From an uncultured Chitinophagaceae bacterium (GTDB taxonomy: Bacteria > Bacteroidota > Bacteroidia > Chitinophagales > Chitinophagaceae): a stretch of 38,570 nt of DNA. The stretch covers positions 1 through 38,570 of the forward strand of contig CAILAF010000511.1 of assembly GCA_903832075.1 (NCBI GenBank), given 5' to 3'. Position numbers and translations under genes: made by a program. The notes under the pieces are model-generated. The model made no database searches and was not told the DNA's origin. It saw only the letters and a program-made list of their open reading frames with translations. Below, piece by piece: positions 23,178 to 31,573 of this stretch (position 1 is the stretch's first letter; the number at the start of each line of letters is the position of its first letter).

Positions 23178-26168
23178 ATGCGAAAAGCAGTGATATATTT
23201 TTTTATTATCATTTCAACCATTACTAGCATTGCTGCTCAGGAAAATAATTTGCAAGCAGTAACTGGTTTGCCATCACGTGAATTGTTTAACCTTTTTATG
23301 GACAGCAAAGGATTTCTATGGATTGGGCATTCATTGGGTATTAGTAAATACGATGGGTTTTCGTTTAAAAATTATTTTCATAAAGACCAAATTTCTCCTG
23401 GGGTTACGGATATTCTGGAAGACAAGCAAGGACGCATTTGGTGTCATAATTTTAGCGGTCAAATTTTTTATATTCAGAACGATAAAATACAACTGTTAGA
23501 TGCATATAAGTTTGCTGAAGAAACATCATTTCCTAGAATAATAATCTTAAATGATGAATTATTGGTTACAAGTGATAAAGGATTATTTATTTGTAATACT
23601 AAAAATCTCGAATGCAAATACATACAGACTGAAGATAAAACGGGGTCGAATACAATTTGCTTGATAAATAATCGAGTTATCCTTTATAACTTAAAAGATT
23701 GGATGGAATATGAACAGGGAAAGGGGTTGAAGCATTTGAACTTTAAAAATACATTTCAAGCAGGTTTTATACCCAAAACGTCAATCCAATTACAACCATT
23801 AATAAGTAAAGATACCGGTTATGCTAAAGGATATATGCAAGCATTGCAATATCTTGTAAAATTTAATATTCGGAGCGATACAGTTGTTTTGTGCGCTGCT
23901 AAACATTACCCAAGTATTATTAATAATATTACCCAATACAAGAATGAAATATGGTGCAATTGTTTAAAGCAGAGTGAAAACATTTTTAGTAATGATTCTA
24001 TAACAGGGATGAATCTTACCAGTGTTGTTATTGATAAAGAAGGGAATCGATGGTACAGTAGTTTAACAAATGGATTATTTGTTAAACCAAAAGTGCAACC
24101 TTATACCATATTGCCAATCAAATCAGAAAGTATTGATGATAAAGTAATGTCTGTTTGTGATGGTGATAAAATTCATATTGTTGGAACAGAAAAAGGTAGA
24201 CTAATATATAACGATTTAAATGGAAAGATTTCTTCTGTTCAACTTCCAACTGAAGCCGGTGAAGTTGAAAATATTTTCCATCTTGGAAAAGATAAATTTT
24301 TTATAGCACCCACACATGGAGCCTACATTTTTTCAGCAAAAGAAAAAAAATATAATCTAATATCTACACAATCAACAACAAAGTGTATTGCCTTATGCGA
24401 TAGTTCTATATTCATTGGCTACCCAGAATTTTTAGCTAAGATAGTATTGCCAATGAGTTTAATAAAGTCAATTAGATATGATGTTAATTATAAATTAACT
24501 GATTATGATATAGACCTTATTTCATCACAGATAAAAAATGAAACAAAAGTTATAAATAAAAGATGTTACGAGTTAGAATCTGATTCTATTACACATACTT
24601 GTTATGCACTTTGTAAGGATGCACTTTATTCAATTAATTTTTCAGCGTCAAGTACAAAGTATTTGCTATACAATAGTAGTGCAATTCATTCTTCTTGTAT
24701 TGCAATTCATAAGGGCATTCTTTATATAGGCACCTATAATAATGGTCTTTTATTATTTCATAACGGAGCAATGCAAAAGGTAGCATTGAACGATGATGTA
24801 GAGGAAGATATGATATTAGATATGAAGACATCAGATAATAAATTATTGATCGTTGGAGCTAATAAATTAGAAGTGTTTGATCTCAGTGCCAGATTTCTGA
24901 AATACTCTTTCTTAATTCCTTTGAATAGAGGCAGAAGTCCGGCTATTACCGATTTCAACGATTCTGTTATTAGATTGTATGATAAGTATGAAGTATTTAA
25001 TATCAATTATACGAATAACAATTATTTAGAAACACCTAATATTAGTTTGCAGTCTGTTCAAATTAATAACTCAAATGAATTAGATAATTTCCCCAATCTA
25101 AACTATAATGAGAATGATATAACGCTAACTGTTTCTTCTCCTTCATTATTAAATGCCCGTCAAACATATTTTAAATATAGATTACTGGGTAGTTATAATT
25201 TAGCGTGGTATCAAACTAAGCCTGGTAATAATACTATTTCTTTTAAATCATTAAAGCCAGGGCAATATACAGTAGAAGTAAAAGCATTAAATTTTTCCAG
25301 CTTTTCAACTTCAGCAACTCTAAAAATTAATTTTATAATTAAGGATCCATGGTGGCACACATACTGGTTTTATTGTTGTCTAATTATATTTTTATTAACT
25401 GCCGGATATTTCATTTTCAAATTTTATGTTAGCGAACTAAATAAAAGCAATCAAAGGAAAGTTGAAAAATTTTCAATGCAAAGTGAGTTAAGAAACAGTA
25501 TGCTTACCGCTATAAAAGCGCAAATGAATCCTCATTTTATTTTCAATGCTTTAAATACTTTGCAAAACTATATTTATAATAATGACCGCAAATCTGCAAG
25601 CAAATATCTTGGAAAGTTTAGTGATATGATTCGAGAAGTGTTAGATAGTAGTAATGAAGAGCTTATCACACTTCAAAAAACAATTGAAGTATTACAATTG
25701 TATGTTGATATTGAAAAAGACAGATTTCATAACCAGATTAAAATAAATATAAACATAGATACTGCATTGGCCTTGGAAGAATTGTTTATTCCGCCAATGT
25801 TGTTACAACCTTTTGTAGAAAATGCAATTAAGCATGGATTAATGCATAAAACAGGCAATAAAGAATTGAATATTTATTTTAATAAAAATGCGGAACTTTT
25901 TTTTGAAATTATTATTGATGATAATGGTGTTGGAAGGGAGCGAAGCGAGCAAATAAATTTGCAAAGAAAAAATCATATTTCATTTGCGAATACTGCAAAC
26001 TCAAGAAGAATAGACATTATTAACCAAATGTTGGGCGAGAATAAAATTGAGTTAAAAATATTGGATAATAAAGATAACAATGGCAATGCAACAGGTACTA
26101 CAGTAATACTTTTAATACCAACCGATTTAAAGAAACAGATTGGAAAAAAACAACCTCAAAAAGTGTAA
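23178..26168 (+). CDS. LytS-type sensor histidine kinase with periplasmic beta-propeller
   Basis: 996 residues. A signal peptide (about 1-21, ending SIAAQ) precedes a large periplasmic sensor of two-component-regulator propeller repeats (LFMDSKGFLWIGHSLGISKYDGF, ILEDKQGRIWC, and others) followed by a Y_Y_Y domain (about 640-715, with FKYRLLGSYNLAW). One membrane helix lies at about 727-748. The cytoplasmic part is a His_kinase (PF06580) domain with MNPHFIFNALNTLQN (phospho-acceptor H786) and a C-terminal ATPase domain with PPMLLQPFVENAIKHG and DDNGVGRERSEQ. The signal sensed is unknown. One base separates its stop from the ATG of the response regulator, so the two are translationally coupled. 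Confidence 0.92.
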   Translation: MRKAVIYFFIIISTITSIAAQENNLQAVTGLPSRELFNLFMDSKGFLWIGHSLGISKYDGFSFKNYFHKDQISPGVTDILEDKQGRIWCHNFSGQIFYIQNDKIQLLDAYKFAEETSFPRIIILNDELLVTSDKGLFICNTKNLECKYIQTEDKTGSNTICLINNRVILYNLKDWMEYEQGKGLKHLNFKNTFQAGFIPKTSIQLQPLISKDTGYAKGYMQALQYLVKFNIRSDTVVLCAAKHYPSIINNITQYKNEIWCNCLKQSENIFSNDSITGMNLTSVVIDKEGNRWYSSLTNGLFVKPKVQPYTILPIKSESIDDKVMSVCDGDKIHIVGTEKGRLIYNDLNGKISSVQLPTEAGEVENIFHLGKDKFFIAPTHGAYIFSAKEKKYNLISTQSTTKCIALCDSSIFIGYPEFLAKIVLPMSLIKSIRYDVNYKLTDYDIDLISSQIKNETKVINKRCYELESDSITHTCYALCKDALYSINFSASSTKYLLYNSSAIHSSCIAIHKGILYIGTYNNGLLLFHNGAMQKVALNDDVEEDMILDMKTSDNKLLIVGANKLEVFDLSARFLKYSFLIPLNRGRSPAITDFNDSVIRLYDKYEVFNINYTNNNYLETPNISLQSVQINNSNELDNFPNLNYNENDITLTVSSPSLLNARQTYFKYRLLGSYNLAWYQTKPGNNTISFKSLKPGQYTVEVKALNFSSFSTSATLKINFIIKDPWWHTYWFYCCLIIFLLTAGYFIFKFYVSELNKSNQRKVEKFSMQSELRNSMLTAIKAQMNPHFIFNALNTLQNYIYNNDRKSASKYLGKFSDMIREVLDSSNEELITLQKTIEVLQLYVDIEKDRFHNQIKININIDTALALEELFIPPMLLQPFVENAIKHGLMHKTGNKELNIYFNKNAELFFEIIIDDNGVGRERSEQINLQRKNHISFANTANSRRIDIINQMLGENKIELKILDNKDNNGNATGTTVILLIPTDLKKQIGKKQPQKV

Positions 26169-26169
26169 A

Positions 26170-26925
26170 ATGATAAATGCTATAATAATTGAAGATGAAA
26201 TAAATGCATCGAACCTGCTTTGTAAAATGCTGCAAGACATTGATAATGGTATTGTAATAAAATCACAGTGTGGAGATATTCCTTCCGGGGTGTTAAGTAT
26301 CAGAAAACATAAGCCTGATGTGGTTTTTCTTGATATCGAATTGCCTGTTTACAGCGGCATTCAGTTGCTTGATTTTTTTGCAGAAGATGAAATTAATTTT
26401 AGTATAGTTTTTACAACTGCTTATAACCAATATGCTATAAAAGCATTTGAAATGAGCGCTGTTGATTATTTATTAAAACCTATTCAGCATGATAAGTTGC
26501 AGTTGGCCATTCATAAATTGAGAAACAAAATTTCAGCTAAAATTCATGAACCCGGATTATCAGTTTTAAAACAAAATTTATCTAACGCCGAAAAGAAAAA
26601 AATTGTCTTACCGGTCTCTGATGGAGTTCTTATTTTAAATGTTGATGAAATTTTGTACATCAGAGCTGAAGGAAGTTATTCTAAAATTTTTATGAAAAAT
26701 AAAGAAGCACTTCTTTTCAGCAAAAACCTTAAACATTTCGAATATCTTCTTTCAGATAATAAACATTTTATTCGTGTGCACAGAAGTTTTATAGCGAACC
26801 TTAATTTTTCCGAGAAGCTTTCCCGAAGTGACGGTGGAACTTTAGTAATGATTAATAATATCGAAATCCCGGTTTCTACTGAGATGTTTGATGATATTGT
26901 TGAAGCACTCAAAGTACTTCGGTAA
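26170..26925 (+). CDS. LytTR-family response regulator
   Basis: 251 residues: a receiver domain with acidic pocket IIEDE (E8, D9), phospho-acceptor D55 in VVFLDIELPVYSG, and TTAYNQYAIKAFEMSAVDYLLKPI; then a C-terminal LytTR DNA-binding domain (about 145-245) with DEILYIRAEGSYSKIF and FIRVHRSFIANL. Partner of the kinase encoded directly upstream. The frame is open to 26140 inside the kinase gene, but the conserved receiver starts at the ATG 26170, immediately after the kinase stop. Targets are unknown, and no adjacent transport or polysaccharide locus suggests one. Confidence 0.94.
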   Translation: MINAIIIEDEINASNLLCKMLQDIDNGIVIKSQCGDIPSGVLSIRKHKPDVVFLDIELPVYSGIQLLDFFAEDEINFSIVFTTAYNQYAIKAFEMSAVDYLLKPIQHDKLQLAIHKLRNKISAKIHEPGLSVLKQNLSNAEKKKIVLPVSDGVLILNVDEILYIRAEGSYSKIFMKNKEALLFSKNLKHFEYLLSDNKHFIRVHRSFIANLNFSEKLSRSDGGTLVMINNIEIPVSTEMFDDIVEALKVLR

Positions 26926-26938
26926 ATATTTATTTACC
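26921..26938. terminator. Compact hairpin joining two stop codons
   Basis: GGTAAATA-TT-TATTTACC is a perfect 8-bp stem with a 2-base loop. It contains the TAA of the response regulator (26923-26925) and the stop of the convergent minus-strand gene (26930-26932). Possible two-way 3' end, though A/T-rich and without a U-tract. Confidence 0.45.
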
Positions 26939-27361
26939 TAAATCTATTGTATTTACTTCTATATCCCAATGCGCAATCAGCAATTCAAATCTATGTTGCT
27001 CATCTTTTGTTAATTTATCAAGATCAGGATATAATGCCTTTTTAAAAGGTGTTGTAAGATTTTCATCAAAAGCTAATGCTGCATTTTTAAAAACAAGTGT
27101 TACACGAAAATCCCAACGAGAATCTTCGCTGCTATGTAATTTTGGTTTTGATGCAGTAACACTAATGATATCTCCTTTCTCAATTGCTTTCTTTAATAAT
27201 GGATAATGATTCACTGTCCATAAATGAATGAACTCATCGGCATAACCCCATTTTACTTTATAATAGTTTTCAACAGTAAAATATTCAGCGGTTTTGTTTG
27301 ATTGTGCATGAAGATTGTTTGCAGCAATAAAAATTAAAATGACTAAGAAGATTTTTTTCAT
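26930..27361 (-). CDS. Secreted protein of unknown function, paired with DUF1684 gene
   Basis: 143 residues with a clear signal peptide (MKKIFLVILIFIAANNLHAQ). The mature part (AEYFTVENYYKVKWGYADEFIHLW, then VTASKPKLHSSEDSRWDFRVTLVF) alternates strand-helix-strand and may be a dimeric alpha/beta-barrel (ferredoxin-like) fold, but I do not recognise a family. The frame is open to 27469; that would bury the signal peptide and overlap the upstream gene, so the ATG at 27359-27361 is chosen, 10 bases after the DUF1684 stop. The spacing implies one operon with DUF1684. Confidence 0.75.
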   Translation of the reverse strand: MKKIFLVILIFIAANNLHAQSNKTAEYFTVENYYKVKWGYADEFIHLWTVNHYPLLKKAIEKGDIISVTASKPKLHSSEDSRWDFRVTLVFKNAALAFDENLTTPFKKALYPDLDKLTKDEQHRFELLIAHWDIEVNTIDLGK

Positions 27362-27371
27362 GATGATGTTT

Positions 27372-28256
27372 TTAATTGTGGTTATAATTTTTTTCTCCGG
27401 CAGTAATTGCAATTGATAAAATATTTTGCTTAGGTGGTAATGGGCAAGTAGCAAATTTTGTAAATGCACATGGTGGATTAAATGCTTTATTGAAATCTAA
27501 AATGGTGTACCCATCTGCATTTGATTTGGATGCATATAAAAATCTTCCTGAAGGATAAGTCTCTTTATTGCTTGTTGCATCCCCAAAAATAATAAAGAGC
27601 TGATCTTCTTCTTCTAATGCATCTAATGAATATTGTTTGCCTTGCAATGTGAATACTAATTTACCCGGCGTTAATTGCGGACTTGTTTGTCCAATGATAT
27701 TTGTAATAAGAATATTGGCAGGGTTTTCTGTTTTCTGTAAATGGGCTCTTACTTTAAAGTTACTGTCAACAGCGAAACGTTCAATGCCTTTAAACTCAGT
27801 TACAGCAGGACTTTTAATATCTCTCAGTCTTACACCAATTTTATCTTCTCGCTTAATGATTGTCCATCTTAAAGAACCATAAGCTGCAATAGGAGTATGA
27901 ATTGAATCAACTGAAAAAACAATGACTTTATTTAAGTTTTGATTACTTATTTTTATATCTACTGATTGATTCACAAACATTGTTACAGTTGTTCCATTCA
28001 ATTCAAAGTAACCGGCATTTGCAGGGATAGATTTTTTTGGAAACTTAATTTGTACATCATCACCTGAACCAAAATTATTTTTTCCTTGTTGCAGCCAATA
28101 CAATCCAACTAAGTTCAACCATCCGTTTTCTGATTTTAAATAATCAATTCTTTTTTGCTTCCATATCTCAATTTCTTTTTCATAAGATGATTGAGCAAAT
28201 AAGACAGATGATGAAACAATTATTAGAACAATAAAGGAAAATATTTTTTTATTCAT
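27372..28256 (-). CDS. DUF1684 domain-containing secreted protein
   Basis: 294 residues: a signal peptide (about 1-21, ending VLFAQ) and one DUF1684 domain spanning nearly all the rest. Family-typical stretches are WKQKRIDYLKSENGWLNLVGLYWL, a central beta-rich region, YPSGRFLYA, and the C-terminal LDFNKAFNPPCAFTKFATCPLPP with two cysteines. The biochemical function of the family is not known to me. It is exported, probably periplasmic, and is the first gene of a two-gene unit. Confidence 0.85.
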   Translation of the reverse strand: MNKKIFSFIVLIIVSSSVLFAQSSYEKEIEIWKQKRIDYLKSENGWLNLVGLYWLQQGKNNFGSGDDVQIKFPKKSIPANAGYFELNGTTVTMFVNQSVDIKISNQNLNKVIVFSVDSIHTPIAAYGSLRWTIIKREDKIGVRLRDIKSPAVTEFKGIERFAVDSNFKVRAHLQKTENPANILITNIIGQTSPQLTPGKLVFTLQGKQYSLDALEEEDQLFIIFGDATSNKETYPSGRFLYASKSNADGYTILDFNKAFNPPCAFTKFATCPLPPKQNILSIAITAGEKNYNHN

Positions 28257-28342
28257 CTTTTAATTTGATGATGAAGATAATTGATCTGAAGAAGATGTGA
28301 GAGGTGGTTATTACTTTCTTCTTATTTCGAAAATAGGTGTTA

Positions 28343-28756
28343 TCAAATTTTAGTTTCACTCAATTCCATAATCACTTCCCATTCTTTTTCTTTTACTGTT
28401 TGGACAGATAATCTGCCTAATCTAACCAAATCCATATTCGCCAAACGCTTGTCTGTCTTCACTTGTACAAGGCTAACCGGTTTCTTTAATTTTTTAAATG
28501 GTTTTAGATCAACCACCACCCAAGCTTCTTCATCAGTTGTTGGATCTTGATAAAATTCTTTCACCACTTTTGCAATACCAACAATTTCCATTCCTTCATT
28601 GCTATGATACCACAATACCAGATCACCTTTCTTCATGGCGCGTAAATTATTACGCGCAGCATAATTACGAACACCATCCCAGAAGGTTTGTCCGTCTTTT
28701 TCAAATTGTTCCCAACTATATTTAACGGGTTCTGATTTTACTAACCAATAAAACAT
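28343..28756 (-). CDS. EVE domain-containing protein
   Basis: 137 residues forming a single EVE domain of the PUA-like fold: FYWLVKSEPVKYSWEQF at the start, FWDGVRNYAARNNLRAMKKGDLVLWYHSN in the middle, and VGIAKVVKEFYQDPT. The N-terminal K/S-E-P and the WDGVRNxxARN motif are hallmarks of the thymocyte nuclear protein 1-like group. EVE domains are thought to read modified bases in DNA or RNA. No restriction or modification gene is next to it, so a defence role is not supported by context. Confidence 0.93.
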   Translation of the reverse strand: MFYWLVKSEPVKYSWEQFEKDGQTFWDGVRNYAARNNLRAMKKGDLVLWYHSNEGMEIVGIAKVVKEFYQDPTTDEEAWVVVDLKPFKKLKKPVSLVQVKTDKRLANMDLVRLGRLSVQTVKEKEWEVIMELSETKI

Positions 28757-28812
28757 TATGTTGAATTTTTAAATGTTAGATGTTGAATGAATATTTTTGT
28801 CATTTAAAATAA

Positions 28813-29529
28813 TTATTCGTTTGCAAGTATATCGGCTAAATGCAAAACTTTCAAGTTGCTTCCCTTATGTTTAATGCAACCATCAATATGCATTAAGCAA
28901 CTCATGTCGGTACTAACAATATATTCTGCTTCTGTTGCTAAAGCATTATTTATTTTTTGATCGGCCATTGCAACACTTATGTTTTCAAACTTAACAGCAA
29001 AGCTGCCACCAAAGCCGCAACAGGTTTCTACATCATTCATTTCAATCAATTCCAATCCTTTTACTTTACTCAATAATTGTCTCGGTTCATTTTTTATTTT
29101 GCATTCACGCAATCCTGCACAACTATCATGATAAGTTACTTTGGCATTAAATGTTGCACCAAGATCATCCACTTTCAACACATTAACTAAGAATTCACTC
29201 AATTCAAAAACTTTGTTAGTAACAGTTTGTACTTCTTTGTAGTTGGATGAATTCTCAAATAGTTTATCATAATAATTTCTTACAAAGCCTACACAGCTTG
29301 CGCTGGGTGCAACAATATATTCTGCACCTTTAAAATCTTTAATAAACTTATTACAAACTTCTTTGGCTTCTCCCCAAAAGCCGGCATTGTATGCCGGTTG
29401 ACCGCAACAGGTTTGATTAGCATTGTATTGAACAGTGCATCCTGCTTTCTCCAATACTTTCACCATATTGAATGCAACAGTAGGGTATAACTGATCAATA
29501 AAACAGGGAACAAATATTTGAACATTCAT
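28813..29529 (-). CDS. (Fe-S)-binding protein, LutA/YkgE type
   Basis: 238 residues with two cysteine-rich CCG domains: QTCCGQPAYNAG with an earlier PCFIDQLYP, and DSCAGLR followed by ETCCGFGGSFAVK. This is the layout of LutA, the iron-sulfur subunit of the LutABC L-lactate oxidation system, and of related glycolate-oxidase subunits. LutB and LutC are not adjacent, so the lactate role is inference. The frame is open to 29565, but homology begins at the ATG 29527-29529 (MNVQIFVPCF), and the longer form would run into the terminator hairpin 29554-29580. A near-consensus -7 (TATCTTCG, 29542-29535) overlaps the leader, giving either a very short leader or none. Confidence 0.88.
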   Translation of the reverse strand: MNVQIFVPCFIDQLYPTVAFNMVKVLEKAGCTVQYNANQTCCGQPAYNAGFWGEAKEVCNKFIKDFKGAEYIVAPSASCVGFVRNYYDKLFENSSNYKEVQTVTNKVFELSEFLVNVLKVDDLGATFNAKVTYHDSCAGLRECKIKNEPRQLLSKVKGLELIEMNDVETCCGFGGSFAVKFENISVAMADQKINNALATEAEYIVSTDMSCLMHIDGCIKHKGSNLKVLHLADILANE

Positions 29530-29553
29530 GTTAACGAAGATACATAGAACAAC

Positions 29554-29580
29554 AAAGGCATCCAATCTATGAATGCCTTT
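29554..29580 (-). terminator. Terminator after the pdhA-TPR unit
   Basis: An 8-bp perfect stem AAAGGCAT/ATGCCTTT with an 11-base loop (29562-29572) is followed on the minus strand by TTGTTGTTC. It lies 23 bases beyond the stop of the TPR gene and before the LutA-like gene. Confidence 0.6.
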
Positions 29581-29602
29581 ATGAAAAATATTTTTTGAGA
29601 AA

Positions 29603-30292
29603 TTAGTTTATGCTAAGATCATTCTTCTCAGCACTTAAGCGATAAATATATTTATCCGCTTGAAATGCTCTGTCTGTTTTAGGATATTTTGCTTTGATCT
29701 CTTTATACAGTTCAACTGCTTCTTTTGTTTTACCGATAGTTTCAGATAATAATGCAGCACGAAATAAATATTCTGATGAATTGCTCTCATCTTTATCAAA
29801 AGCTCTTCCGGCTTTTTCGTAATACTCAACTGCTTCTGTTTTTTTATTCAATTCAGAATAAGCATCAGCCAATGCACCATACGCAGCCATTTGAATTTGT
29901 GAGGCACTTGTAGAAAATTCTTTTAAATGTTCAACAGCTTTATTGAAGTCACCCAGTTTTAAATAACTGATGCCGGCATAATATTGCGCAAGGTTAGCAG
30001 ATTTTGTACCGCCATAGTTTTTAATAATGTACAATACACCTTTGTTACTTCCATCGCCATTTAAAACAAGGTTAGATGAATCCATTGCAAAATATTGTTG
30101 TGCAACATAAATTGCATCGGCAGCTTTATCTTCTTTTGGTTTTAGTATGTATTCAGTATAGCCATACCATCCGCCAGCAATAACTACTATTGCAACAACA
30201 GCTGTTAAAATAGTTTTTGAATTCTTTTTCCAAAAACTTTCTAATACCATTAATGGGTCTTTCTCTACATGTTCAACTTTGTGTTCGCTCAT
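29603..30292 (-). CDS. Membrane-anchored TPR protein (YfgM-like)
   Basis: 229 residues: a short cytoplasmic N-terminus (MSEHKVEHVEKDPLMVLESF), one transmembrane helix (about 25-46, TILTAVVAIVVIAGGWYGY), then TPR units in the periplasm (LAQYYAGISYLKLGDFNKAVEHL, AAYGALADAYSELNKKTEAVEYY, FRAALLSETIGKTKEAVELY). The topology is that of YfgM/ancillary SecYEG-interactor-like proteins, but the similarity is structural only. It lies 26 bases downstream of pdhA and upstream of a terminator, so it is probably cotranscribed with pdhA. Confidence 0.85.
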   Translation of the reverse strand: MSEHKVEHVEKDPLMVLESFWKKNSKTILTAVVAIVVIAGGWYGYTEYILKPKEDKAADAIYVAQQYFAMDSSNLVLNGDGSNKGVLYIIKNYGGTKSANLAQYYAGISYLKLGDFNKAVEHLKEFSTSASQIQMAAYGALADAYSELNKKTEAVEYYEKAGRAFDKDESNSSEYLFRAALLSETIGKTKEAVELYKEIKAKYPKTDRAFQADKYIYRLSAEKNDLSIN

Positions 30293-30318
30293 TATATTTG
30301 TTTTTTCAATGAAAATTT

Positions 30319-31314
30319 TTAATCAACAATAAAAGGATAATTCTTATCAACATAAACGTCCTTTAATACTTCACTGTCATCAGGCCAAGGACTTTCTTCT
30401 GCGAATTTCACACTTTCTTCAACCACATGATTAATTCTTGCATCAATTGCATCAATGTCTGCTTGTGTTGCAAACTTGCTATCTAAAATGGTTTGCAATA
30501 CTTTTTGAATGGGATCCTGATTCTTGTATTCATCCACTTCTTCTTTACTGCGATATTTTTGAGGATCTGAGATGGAATGTCCTTTATAACGATATGTTTT
30601 TATTTCTATCAAAGTAGGACCGCCACCTTCTCTTGCACGTTTCACAGCTCTTGTTATACCGTCATGAACAGCTTCAGCAGTCATGCCATCAACTTTATCG
30701 GCAGGCATTTCATAAGCATCAGCTAATTTATAAATATCAATAACGTTCGATGTTCTTTCAACAGAAGTTCCCATCGCATAATTGTTATTCTCACAAACAT
30801 AGATCACAGGCAAATTCCATAGCATTGCCAAATTGAATGATTCATGTAAGATACCTTGTCTTGCAGCACCGTCACCAAAAAAACATAACACTACATTTTG
30901 TGTGCCTTTATATTTTTCGGCGAATGCCAAGCCGGTTCCGGTACCGATTTGTGCGCCCACAATACCATGACCACCAAAGAATTTATTCTTTACATCAAAG
31001 AAATGCATACTACCACCTTTACCTTTAGCACATCCGGTAGCTTTACCATATAATTCGGCCATACATGCATTAGCAGAAGTTCCTTTTGCCAATGCCCAAC
31101 CATGATCGCGGTAAGCAGTAATGAATGGATCATCTTGTGCAGTGGCTGTCATACATCCGGCAGCAATAGCTTCTTGTCCAACATAAGCATGAAAGAAGCC
31201 GCGTATCTTACCGGCCATTTTATACATTTCCTCAGCTTTTAATTCAAACTGGCGAATAAGTTGCATTAACTCATACCAGTATAAATAAGTTTCTTTTGAG
31301 AATTTAGTAGGCAC
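30319..31314 (-). CDS. pdhA: Pyruvate dehydrogenase E1 component subunit alpha
   Basis: Thiamine-diphosphate enzyme that decarboxylates pyruvate and reductively acetylates the E2 lipoyl group. 331 residues with GKGGSMHFF, GGHGIVGAQI, the ThDP motif GDGAARQG (147-154) through CENNNYAMGT (about 174-183), and the regulatory-loop equivalent YRYKGHSISDPQKYR. Start choice: the frame extends to a TTG at 31338, but that codon overlaps the -7 element TATATTTG (31343-31336); GTG at 31312-31314 gives VPTKFSKETYLYWYELM, which fits the family. This subunit needs an E1 beta partner, which is not next to it; an E2 lies 20 kb away. The TPR gene follows. Confidence 0.93.
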   Translation of the reverse strand: MPTKFSKETYLYWYELMQLIRQFELKAEEMYKMAGKIRGFFHAYVGQEAIAAGCMTATAQDDPFITAYRDHGWALAKGTSANACMAELYGKATGCAKGKGGSMHFFDVKNKFFGGHGIVGAQIGTGTGLAFAEKYKGTQNVVLCFFGDGAARQGILHESFNLAMLWNLPVIYVCENNNYAMGTSVERTSNVIDIYKLADAYEMPADKVDGMTAEAVHDGITRAVKRAREGGGPTLIEIKTYRYKGHSISDPQKYRSKEEVDEYKNQDPIQKVLQTILDSKFATQADIDAIDARINHVVEESVKFAEESPWPDDSEVLKDVYVDKNYPFIVD

Positions 31315-31335
31315 TTTTATCAAAATTTTGAGGGG

Positions 31336-31343
31336 CAAATATA
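31336..31343 (-). promoter_or_regulatory. Bacteroidota -7 element for pdhA
   Basis: The minus strand reads TATATTTG, a perfect TAnnTTTG. Transcription would begin near 31330, leaving about 15 bases before the GTG start. A TTG lies 12 bases upstream but no TTTG at 19. It decides between the two possible pdhA starts. Confidence 0.6.
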
Positions 31344-31573
31344 GGAGTTAAAGTGCAATTCTTATGTTCTTTTTCTTGGATGAAATACGTCTAAAATCAA
31401 TTCTTTTTTTTCTGGAAATGAGTCCTGACCTAATGGCATAATTATTTTTCTGCAAATATTATTATCCATTTTATACAACATTGGTCTTATTGTTGCAGTA
31501 TAAATAATTAATAGCACACCACAACCTCCTTCTTGCTTCTTTATCAACAATTCTTGTCATCAAATTTTGAGAG

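Noticed and set aside
25930..25955. GGGAGCGAAGCGAGC stretch in the histidine kinase as a possible inserted repeat
   Set aside because: It encodes GRERSEQ at the normal G-box position of the ATPase domain and has no second copy in the window.
28343..28756. EVE gene as part of a modification-dependent defence island
   Set aside because: Neighbours are metabolic and secreted-protein genes; no nuclease, McrBC or methylase is near.
31362..31550. A 62-codon minus-strand ORF upstream of pdhA
   Set aside because: No recognisable family, ordinary length for a chance ORF, and it sits in the region before the pdhA promoter without its own -7 element or good start.
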